Shown piece by piece: positions 1 through 4,747 of a DNA stretch of 8,503 nucleotides. The stretch's first letter is position 1. Every line of letters starts with the position of its first letter. The stretch is from NCBI GenBank assembly GCA_003455595.1, contig DMQT01000320.1:1-8503 (forward strand), given 5' to 3'. A program made the translations under genes and the position numbers. The DNA is from Betaproteobacteria bacterium (lineage in GTDB: Bacteria > Pseudomonadota > Gammaproteobacteria > Burkholderiales > Sulfuriferulaceae). The notes beneath the pieces were generated by a model, which was given only the letters and a program-made list of their open reading frames with translations, did not search any database and had not been told where the DNA came from.

Positions 1-130
1 TGTCCGACAGCGACACGGTTCCTGCCAGCAGCGCCGCACCCGCGCCCAGCCAGGCGGCGGTGCCGATGCCCAGCCCCTTGGGCTGACGGATGACCAGCGT
101 CAGCGTGACCAGAAATATCAGCAGCGACAC
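1..130 (-). CDS. arsB: Arsenite efflux permease ArsB, N-terminal fragment (3' end outside window)
   Basis: Only the first part of the gene is present; it continues past base 1. The visible protein opens with a hydrophobic helix followed by a VIRQPKGLGIG segment. That matches the start of E. coli ArsB (…VLVIWQPKGLGIG), the membrane pump that exports As(III)/Sb(III) alone or with ArsA. A second hydrophobic stretch (AAWLGAGAALLAG) follows, as in the family. The start is uncertain. The GTG at 130 gives an N-terminus close to the usual length and lies just after the arsC1 stop. The same frame stays open upstream to an ATG at 196, which would overlap arsC1 by 53 bases. An ATG at 137 is in another frame but would align exactly with E. 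coli ArsB if one G of the following GGG were removed. It is the last visible gene of the ars operon. Family assignment is firm; the start is not. Confidence 0.8.
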   Translation of the reverse strand, partial: MSLLIFLVTLTLVIRQPKGLGIGTAAWLGAGAALLAGTVSLSD

Positions 131-143
131 CCAGCATGGCGCT

Positions 144-554
144 TTAACTGCCAACTGCGTGGCGACTTCCGCCACCAGTTTTGCCGCGGATTTCATCGCG
201 CACTTTCAAGAAGCTTTCCAGCGGTTCGCCATGCGGGTCATGAAACGGCATGTGCAGGCTGGGAATCGCGCGGGGAAATACCGGGCAGGCTTCCTTGGCG
301 TTGTCGCACACGGTAATCACCAGATCGATCGGCTCGTTCATCACCGCATCGACGTCTTTCGGATGCAGGCCCTGGGTATCAATGCCCAGATCCTGCAGCG
401 CGGCAATTGCGCCATCGGCTACCTTGGGCTGCGGTTTGGTACCCGCTGAAATGGCACGCACATTCGCGCCCAGGTCATGGTTCACCAGCGCTTCGGCCAT
501 CTGGCTGCGGCAGGAATTGCCGGTACACAAAATCAAAACGGTTTTCTTGTTCAT
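144..554 (-). CDS. arsC: Arsenate reductase, thioredoxin-coupled LMW-PTP type
   Basis: Cytoplasmic enzyme that reduces As(V) to As(III) for export. The 136-residue product begins with the phosphate-binding loop CTGNSCRS (Cys10, Cys15, Arg16) and carries VCDNAKEACPVFP with Cys83 and Cys90. These correspond to the nucleophile and the Cys82/Cys89 redox pair of the plasmid pI258 ArsC family, which is recycled by thioredoxin. The ATG overlaps the stop of the upstream thioredoxin-like gene (ATGA), and GGAAGG lies six bases ahead, so translation is probably coupled. Its neighbours are that thioredoxin-like gene and arsB. The C-terminus is odd: after VRDEIR (to about residue 123) the tail becomes Gly/Ser-rich (GKTGGGSRHAVGS). 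The next frame instead encodes a helix-like AKLVAEVATQLA, which looks more like a normal ArsC end. A natural indel or a sequence error is possible. Confidence 0.93.
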   Translation of the reverse strand: MNKKTVLILCTGNSCRSQMAEALVNHDLGANVRAISAGTKPQPKVADGAIAALQDLGIDTQGLHPKDVDAVMNEPIDLVITVCDNAKEACPVFPRAIPSLHMPFHDPHGEPLESFLKVRDEIRGKTGGGSRHAVGS

Positions 555-781
555 AGCCAGCCTTCCACAGTTGATTTAGCGGGCACGCCACCGGCATGCA
601 CGACTTTTCCATCGATCACCACACCGGGCGTGGACATCACGCCGTAACCCAGAATCCGGGCGATGTCTTCGACCTTTTCCAGCTCGATTGCTGCGCCCTT
701 GGCGGCCGCCACCTGTTCAATCAGCTTGAGCGTGGCAGTGCAATTGGCACAACCGGTGCCGAGTACCTTGATATGTTTCAT
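551..781 (-). CDS. Small thioredoxin-like (redox-active disulfide) protein
   Basis: A 76-residue thioredoxin/glutaredoxin-fold protein of the family often named redox-active disulfide protein 2. It has an initial beta strand (KHIKVLGTG), then the active-site CANC at residues 11-14. A helix follows, then VEDIARILGYGVMSTPGVVIDGKVV around residues 37-61, which holds the cis-proline (TP) typical of the fold. No signal peptide is present, so it should be cytoplasmic. It lies directly upstream of the thioredoxin-type arsenate reductase and overlaps it by ATGA. A plausible job is recycling the ArsC disulfide or delivering thiol-bound As(III) to a pump; that is inference from position. The frame is open further upstream to base 910, but that extension covers the preceding gene and lacks family resemblance, so the ATG at 781 is preferred. 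Confidence 0.88.
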   Translation of the reverse strand: MKHIKVLGTGCANCTATLKLIEQVAAAKGAAIELEKVEDIARILGYGVMSTPGVVIDGKVVHAGGVPAKSTVEGWL

Positions 782-794
782 GATCCAACCCCGA

Positions 795-1100
795 TTAGCA
801 GCAGGATTTGCCAGACGGCGTCGGCGTGCAGCACGCTGCCGCCACCGGGATAGCCAGCGGGATGCTGACGGTTTGCGTGCGCGCCGCCAGTTCGGCGTCG
901 AAGCGTGCATCCAGCCTGCTCCCCGCCTCTTCGCGAATATGACGGGCGATGTCTACCACCAGCTCAATCTGTTCGGCGCTGACGCCGTACTGCTTGAGCT
1001 TGTCCAGCTGGCACAGCCCCTGCCCCGGATGATTGGCGGCCACATTGGCCGCCAGCGACACCAGCGCCACGATGGACGGATGCAATTCTGTATTGCTCAT
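795..1100 (-). CDS. Small Cys-tailed protein, weakly AhpD/carboxymuconolactone decarboxylase-like
   Basis: A 101-residue soluble protein I cannot assign firmly. Residues about 10-60 form helices whose pattern (LAANVAANHPGQGLCQLDKLKQ, then YGVSAEQIELVVDIARHI) recalls the core helix pair of AhpD-like carboxymuconolactone decarboxylase proteins. The AhpD CxxC is absent: the aligned places are His24 and Gln27, and the only Cys there is Cys30. A Pro/Ala-rich linker leads to a C-terminal tail with Cys90-Cys91 and Cys100-Cys101 around TPTPSGKS. Such vicinal Cys pairs suit As(III) or another soft metal. The ATG overlaps the stop of the upstream permease gene (ATGA), with AAGAGG seven bases ahead. It sits between arsP and the thioredoxin-like gene, so a role as arsenite carrier or chaperone is possible, but this is inference from composition and position. 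Confidence 0.85.
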   Translation of the reverse strand: MSNTELHPSIVALVSLAANVAANHPGQGLCQLDKLKQYGVSAEQIELVVDIARHIREEAGSRLDARFDAELAARTQTVSIPLAIPVAAACCTPTPSGKSCC

Positions 1101-2056
1101 AACACACCTCTTAAAGAATTAAACGACACACCCACGACCCAGAACGCCAGCGCCAGATAGCCGGCAAACAGCGCCAGCAGCGGCCACTTCACGACCTTGC
1201 GCAAAATGATCATTTCTGGAAACGACAGCGCCGTGACCGCCATCATGAACGCCAGCACGGTACCGATCGGCACCCCCTTGTGCAGCAGCACTTCGGCAAT
1301 CGGGATAATGCCGACCGCATCGGAATACAGCGGCACACCGATCAACACGGCAGCCAATACCGACAATGCCCCGCCGCCACCCGCGACCCTGACGACAAAA
1401 TCCGCCGGCACAAAGCCGTGAATCAGTGCGCCCACGCCGACCCCGATCAGCACGTATTTCCAGATGCGCCCGACAATCTCGCGCACCTGACCCATGGCGT
1501 AAGTGTGGCGCGCGGCCAGCGAATTATCCGGTTCAATCCGGGCTGCCTCGCCCATGCGGATTTTCCACACATAGTCTTCCACCCAGCGTTCAGGCTTGAA
1601 ACGCTCAAGCACGAAGCCGCCGATCAGCGCCACCGTAAGACCGGTCACCACATACAGGGCAGTGAACTTCCAGCCGATGGCCGACGCCAGCACCACCACG
1701 GCGACTTCATTGATCATCGGGCTGGCGATCAGAAACGACAGCGTCACCCCCAGCGGAATGCCCGCCTCGACAAAGCCGATGAACAGCGGCACCGAAGAAC
1801 ACGAGCAGAACGGCGTCACTGCACCCAGCCCCACTGCCGTAAACCGCGCCGACAGATTCGAACGCTTGCGCACGAATTCGCGCACGCGCTCGGGTTTGAG
1901 CAACGCGCGCAGCAGCCCCATCAGGTAAATCACCAACGTGAGCAGTACCAGTATCTTGGTCACATCCATGACGAAGAAATGCAACGCATCCCCCAGCGCG
2001 CTGCCCTGTACGCCGCCCAGGTCGTACACCAGCCAGTCGGCCAACGCCTCAAACAT
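1097..2056 (-). CDS. arsP: ArsP/DUF318-family permease
   Basis: Integral membrane protein of the predicted permease family DUF318/UPF0718. Characterised members such as Campylobacter ArsP export trivalent organoarsenicals. About eight hydrophobic segments are visible, the first near residues 33-52. The family signature TPFCSCSSVPLF lies at about 81-92 (counting from the ATG), with its CxC pair in or beside a membrane helix, followed by ASPMINE. The ends and a middle linker (ERFKPERWVEDYVWK) are polar. Two starts are adjacent, GTG at 2059 and ATG at 2056. The ATG is chosen because GAAGGG lies five bases before it, whereas the GTG would be too close. The stop overlaps the start of the Cys-tailed gene. 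Its cargo here could be methylated arsenicals or inorganic As(III); the sequence does not decide. No arsM methyltransferase is visible in the window. Confidence 0.9.
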   Translation of the reverse strand: MFEALADWLVYDLGGVQGSALGDALHFFVMDVTKILVLLTLVIYLMGLLRALLKPERVREFVRKRSNLSARFTAVGLGAVTPFCSCSSVPLFIGFVEAGIPLGVTLSFLIASPMINEVAVVVLASAIGWKFTALYVVTGLTVALIGGFVLERFKPERWVEDYVWKIRMGEAARIEPDNSLAARHTYAMGQVREIVGRIWKYVLIGVGVGALIHGFVPADFVVRVAGGGGALSVLAAVLIGVPLYSDAVGIIPIAEVLLHKGVPIGTVLAFMMAVTALSFPEMIILRKVVKWPLLALFAGYLALAFWVVGVSFNSLRGVL

Positions 2057-2094
2057 CACAGCCCTTCAGGTCGTTATGCGTATCACGCTTCATA

Positions 2095-2604
2095 CTATTC
2101 GCCGCGCTCACGTAAATGGCCAATATCATCCAACTCGTGTTTCAGTGACAAGGCATCCAGCTTGGCGATCGGCAAACAGGTGAATATGGACAGCCTGCGA
2201 TTGAGTTGCGTATACGCCGTGTGGAACGCCTTGCGCTTGACGTCATCGCTGCCGTCTACGGCTGCCGGGTCTTCAATCCCCCAATGCGCCGTCATCGGCT
2301 GACCCGGCCAGACCGGGCACACCTCCCCGGCAGCGTTATCGCACACAGTAAAGACGAAATCGAACACCGGTGCACCGGGCAGCGTAAATTCATCCCACGA
2401 CTTGCTGCGCAAATCCACCACCGGCAAGCCGCTTTTTTCCAGCAGTTCGAGGGCAAATGGATTCACTGTGCCACCGGGGTGACTGCCCGCACTGCAGGCA
2501 TGAAAACGTCCGTTTCTCAAACGATTCAACAAAGCCTCGGCCAGAATTGATCGCGCTGAATTGCCGGTACACAGGAACAGCACATTAAAAACCTTATTGT
2601 CCAA
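2095..2604 (-). CDS. arsC: Arsenate reductase, second LMW-PTP-like type (TTG start)
   Basis: A 169-residue protein of the low-molecular-weight phosphatase/arsenate reductase superfamily. The P-loop CTGNSARS (Cys12 to Arg18) lacks the second loop Cys seen in the other ArsC of this operon. VCDNAAGEVCPVWPG supplies Cys88 and Cys96, and a conserved AHWGIEDPAA segment follows. This longer form is common as the first structural gene of proteobacterial ars operons and is annotated as arsenate reductase; its electron donor cannot be read from the sequence. The start is TTG. No in-frame ATG gives a full P-loop, the upstream ATG at 2638 runs into a TGA, and AGGGAG lies seven bases before the TTG. It follows arsR by 64 bases and precedes arsP by about 38. 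Having two different reductases in one operon suggests use of two reductant systems (inference). Confidence 0.9.
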   Translation of the reverse strand: MDNKVFNVLFLCTGNSARSILAEALLNRLRNGRFHACSAGSHPGGTVNPFALELLEKSGLPVVDLRSKSWDEFTLPGAPVFDFVFTVCDNAAGEVCPVWPGQPMTAHWGIEDPAAVDGSDDVKRKAFHTAYTQLNRRLSIFTCLPIAKLDALSLKHELDDIGHLRERGE

Positions 2605-2634
2605 GCCGAAACTCCCTATCAGATTCGAAAATAC

Positions 2635-2652
2635 ATATGCTAAAACGCATAT
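2635..2652. repeat. Short inverted repeat in the arsR-arsC2 gap
   Basis: ATATGC and GCATAT arms flank a six-base spacer within the 64-base gap between arsR and arsC2. The gap also holds an ATTCGA hexamer at 2623-2628, which matches a half of the palindrome in the arsR promoter. The repeat could be a processing or operator element, or chance in an AT-rich gap. There is no U-tract to make it a terminator and no convincing promoter. Confidence 0.35.
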
Positions 2653-2668
2653 AACAAGACAAAAAGAT

Positions 2669-3016
2669 TCAGCCGCAACAGCGTGCCGGACGGTTGCTCA
2701 TGTCAGCCAGTTTCACCGTATCCTGCCCATGCGTCGGGCTCGTACGCCAGACGTCATTCATCTGCGCCAGAATGCGATCACACCAGGCCGGTATCCGAGC
2801 ATTCAGCCGGTAAAAAACCCACGTACCCTCGCGCCGTACCTGTAGCAGGTCCGCTTCGCGCATTACGCTCAAGTGACGCGACACCTTGGGCTGTGGCATG
2901 TCCAGCGCGTAATACAGTTCGCACACGCAAAGCTCACCATCGCGCTGCAACAGACCCAGAATGCGGCGGCGGGTGGCGTCACACAGAATTTCGAAGAAGG
3001 CTTGTTCGCTTAACAT
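2669..3016 (-). CDS. arsR: ArsR/SmtB-family arsenic-responsive repressor
   Basis: Winged-helix repressor that should bind the operator at its own promoter and release it on binding As(III)/Sb(III). The 115-residue form from the ATG at 3016 has an N-terminal helix and DATRRRILGLL. Then comes the metal-site motif ELCVCEL (Cys30, Cys32), the recognition helix QPKVSRHLSVMREADLL and the wing RREGTWVFYRL. The C-terminus adds Cys113-Cys114 (ARCCG), so there is a second possible thiol site. An in-frame ATG at 3025 would add MSA, but it overlaps the TATAAT -10 box of the evident promoter and could not be on that transcript. The ATG at 3016 falls at the expected transcription start, and no Shine-Dalgarno is visible, pointing to a leaderless message. 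It is the first gene of the ars operon. Confidence 0.92.
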   Translation of the reverse strand: MLSEQAFFEILCDATRRRILGLLQRDGELCVCELYYALDMPQPKVSRHLSVMREADLLQVRREGTWVFYRLNARIPAWCDRILAQMNDVWRTSPTHGQDTVKLADMSNRPARCCG

Positions 3017-3023
3017 GGCGCTC

Positions 3024-3051
3024 ATTATATTCGATTAATCGAATGTATCAA
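3024..3051 (-). promoter_or_regulatory. arsR operon promoter with embedded 16-bp palindromic operator
   Basis: Read on the minus strand: TTGATA (3051-3046) as -35, a 16-base spacer, and a perfect TATAAT (3029-3024) as -10. The perfect palindrome ATTCGATTAATCGAAT occupies 3044-3029, so it fills the spacer and touches the -10. A dimeric ArsR bound there would exclude RNA polymerase. Seven bases after the -10 comes the A of the arsR ATG at 3016. The promoter elements and palindrome are directly seen; ArsR binding is inferred from position and the known autoregulation of this family. Confidence 0.85.
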
Positions 3052-3053
3052 GC

Positions 3054-3080
3054 AAAAAAAATCGGCTCAACTTGGAGCCG
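3054..3080 (-). terminator. Intrinsic terminator after the DUF302 gene
   Basis: On the minus strand, CGGCTC, a six-base loop and GAGCCG form a perfect 6-bp GC-rich stem (3080-3063). One A separates it from eight consecutive U (3061-3054). It lies 13 bases beyond the stop of the DUF302 gene and ends three bases before the arsR -35 box, so it insulates arsR from upstream read-through. It has no U-tract on the plus strand. Confidence 0.9.
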
Positions 3081-3093
3081 GTTGTTCACGCAA

Positions 3094-3573
3094 TTACTGG
3101 ATACCGTCCTGGATAATCGTCCTGAACAGCTTGTCCACCGCCGCAAACGCCGCTTTGGCCTTGGGTGTGTTGCCCAGTGGCGGCTTGCGGTATGCCACAT
3201 AGATGGTCTTGGCGTCACCCGGCAGGTTATACACCGAAATGATGTAGGGACACGCGACGATATTGTGCGGGTCGGCTGCCATCATCTGACGCGACACCGT
3301 GGCGCTGCAAAACTCCATCTGCTCGGCGTTGAGGTAGATTTTTTTTGCATCGCCCACCGCTGCCGCAGTGTTGTCGAGCATGCCAGAAATCTTGTTGACA
3401 TGGGTGATCTTGAGACCCTGGCCTTCCACGGCGGCGGCCATCGTATCGCGCACCGTTTCAAAATCGCCCTGGGTTTTGAACACGGCATTGAAAGTATTGG
3501 TATCGGCTGCCAGCACGGCGGCAGATACACCCAGCAGACAGACGGCGGCGAGTATTTGCTTGATTTTTAACAT
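3094..3573 (-). CDS. Secreted DUF302-domain protein
   Basis: A 159-residue protein with a clear Sec signal: basic MLKIK, a hydrophobic core and a likely signal peptidase I cut after AVLA (about residue 22). The mature part would be periplasmic. The remainder resembles the DUF302 fold: an early FETVRDTMAAAVEGQGLKI segment, then ISVYNLPGDAKTIYVAYRKPPLG near residues 112-134, like the family's strand before a Tyr-x-x-Pro turn. Cys89 and Cys108 could form a disulfide. The biochemical role of the family is not established. Start choice is firm: AGGAG lies six bases before the ATG. It is a single-gene unit with its own strong terminator, between arsR and the divergent modE-like gene. Nothing in the sequence ties it to arsenic or molybdenum beyond location. 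Confidence 0.85.
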   Translation of the reverse strand: MLKIKQILAAVCLLGVSAAVLAADTNTFNAVFKTQGDFETVRDTMAAAVEGQGLKITHVNKISGMLDNTAAAVGDAKKIYLNAEQMEFCSATVSRQMMAADPHNIVACPYIISVYNLPGDAKTIYVAYRKPPLGNTPKAKAAFAAVDKLFRTIIQDGIQ

Positions 3574-3658
3574 GGCGAACTCCTGGTATGTAATGCGCTA
3601 AAGTTAGAAGGAATCAGGCTCGGTTACAATAGGTACTTTCGACCAACTGCCCAAAACA

Positions 3659-4042
3659 ATGACATTGCACGCCAACCTGCAGATACGTGGCCGCATCTGG
3701 CTCACCCGCGACGGCAAGAACATCCTTGGCCGCGGACGCGTCGAACTGCTGGAACATATCCAGGCTACCGGCTCCATCTCGCAAGCCGCGCGCGCGATGA
3801 AAATGAGTTACAAAGCCGCCTGGGACGCCGTCAACACCATGGGCAACGCGCTCGATACGCCACTGGTCAGCACCAGCACCGGCGGCAAAGGCGGCGGCGG
3901 TGCGCGCCTGACGGCTGAGGCCGTTGCCCTGATCGACCAATTCCACCGCATCGAGCAAGCACATCGGGTGTTTCTCGCGCAATTGGAGCAGGAATTCGCT
4001 GTGAATCCAGTCAAAAATACAACTTCGCACTCTAAAATCTAA
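3659..4042 (+). CDS. modE: ModE-type transcriptional regulator, DNA-binding domain only
   Basis: A 127-residue winged-helix protein matching the N-terminal half of ModE: an initial ILGRGRVELLEHIQATGSIS, then the helix-turn-helix QAARAMKMSYKAAWDAVNTM, and the wing signature TGGKGGGGARLT at about residues 74-85. E. coli ModE has about 262 residues, with two C-terminal molbindin (Mop/TOBE) domains that bind molybdate. These are absent here and the stop is clean, so this form cannot sense molybdate in the usual way. Short ModE forms are known in other bacteria. No clear Shine-Dalgarno precedes the ATG; a TACAAT at 3625-3630 may be a -10, without a good -35. It converges on moaE and their stop codons overlap. 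A likely target is the ModE-like box between mobB and moaA (inference). Confidence 0.9.
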   Translation: MTLHANLQIRGRIWLTRDGKNILGRGRVELLEHIQATGSISQAARAMKMSYKAAWDAVNTMGNALDTPLVSTSTGGKGGGGARLTAEAVALIDQFHRIEQAHRVFLAQLEQEFAVNPVKNTTSHSKI

Positions 4043-4488
4043 CCCCACCGCCCCGCCGCCGCCTCATCGCTATTGCGGCTCTCTACCCAACGCTCACCAT
4101 CCGGCGTCTGCTCCTTTTTCCAGAACGGTGCCTGGGTCTTGAGGTAATCCATGATGAATTCGCATGCCGCAAAGGCGTCCGCACGGTGGCTGGACGCCAC
4201 CGCCACCAACACGATCTGATCAGTGGGAAATAACGCGCCGACACGGTGAATGACGGTGCAGCCGAGCAGCGCCCAGCGCGTTTCGGATTCGGCCACGATC
4301 GCTGTCAATGCCTTGTGCGTCATGGCGGGGTAGTGTTCCAGCGTCATGGCGGCCACATTGCTGCCGTCATTCAGGTCGCGTACCAGGCCGATGAAGCTGG
4401 CGACGGCGCCAATCTGCGGGTTACCTGCGCGCAAGGCGCTGATTTCAGCGCCGACGTCAAAATCGGCTTCCTGCACGCTAATCTTCAT
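4039..4488 (-). CDS. moaE: Molybdopterin synthase catalytic (large) subunit MoaE
   Basis: Cytoplasmic enzyme that, with MoaD thiocarboxylate, inserts dithiolene sulfur into cyclic pyranopterin monophosphate to make molybdopterin. The 149-residue length matches the family (E. coli 150). Visible motifs are GAVASFIGLVRD (Arg37), HRVGALFPTDQIVLVAVASSHR (ending His101-Arg102), and KTQAPFWKKE at 117-126. Lys117 and Lys124 correspond to the catalytic lysines of E. coli MoaE. It is the last gene of the mobB-moeA-moaD-moaE operon. The ATG follows the moaD stop by one base, with a G-rich stretch just upstream, suggesting coupled translation and matched subunit amounts. Its TAG stop overlaps the TAA of the convergent modE-like gene, leaving no room for a terminator between them. 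Confidence 0.95.
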   Translation of the reverse strand: MKISVQEADFDVGAEISALRAGNPQIGAVASFIGLVRDLNDGSNVAAMTLEHYPAMTHKALTAIVAESETRWALLGCTVIHRVGALFPTDQIVLVAVASSHRADAFAACEFIMDYLKTQAPFWKKEQTPDGERWVESRNSDEAAAGRWG

Positions 4489-4489
4489 C

Positions 4490-4747
4490 TCAGCCCCCGG
4501 TCACCGGCGGAAAAATCGCCACTTCGTCGTCCGCTTCCAGTGGCGAATTCATCGCCGCCATGTCCTGATTCACCGCGACGCGGAAATTCTGCCCGGCAGC
4601 CAGTGCCTGCGCCCATTCGCCGCCGCGCGCGCGCAACACGTCGAGCAGCATCGCCACCATCGCCATGCTGTCGGGTAACTCAATCACTTCTTCGCTGACG
4701 CCAAAACGCTCGCGCAAGCGGGCGAAATACAGCACTTTGATGTTCAT
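4490..4747 (-). CDS. moaD: Molybdopterin synthase sulfur-carrier (small) subunit MoaD
   Basis: An 85-residue ubiquitin-like protein whose C-terminal Gly is adenylated (by MoeB or an equivalent) and thiocarboxylated, then donates sulfur inside the MoaD2-MoaE2 synthase. It begins MNIKVLYFARLRERFG, typical of MoaD. Toward the end it has DDEVAIFPPVTGG, the family's FPPVxGG tail with the terminal Gly-Gly intact. The ATG overlaps the moeA stop (ATGA), and GAGG lies seven bases upstream. The frame is open further back to 4837, but that stretch lies inside moeA and is Arg-rich without MoaD resemblance, so it is excluded. No sulfurylating enzyme is encoded in the window. Confidence 0.95.
   Translation of the reverse strand: MNIKVLYFARLRERFGVSEEVIELPDSMAMVAMLLDVLRARGGEWAQALAAGQNFRVAVNQDMAAMNSPLEADDEVAIFPPVTGG

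Noticed and set aside
782..910. Upstream extension of the thioredoxin-like frame
   Set aside because: Covers the Cys-tailed gene and is Arg/Ala-rich; the ATG at 781 gives the normal family start.
1280..2302. Long open frame on the plus strand (about 340 codons) opposite arsP and arsC2
   Set aside because: His/Arg/Gln-rich, no family resemblance, and fully antisense to two recognisable genes; a product of GC-rich codon bias.
2605..2668. A separate promoter for arsC2 in the arsR-arsC2 gap
   Set aside because: AT-rich, but I found no -35/-10 pair at proper spacing; read-through from the arsR promoter suffices.
2683..3570. Long open frame on the plus strand opposite arsR and the DUF302 gene
   Set aside because: Runs through a clear terminator and promoter of the other strand and has no recognisable domains.
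3574..3658. Divergent promoters for the DUF302 and modE-like genes
   Set aside because: They must exist, but only isolated elements are visible (TACAAT at 3625-3630 on plus, TTGTAA with TAACTT on minus), too weak to annotate.
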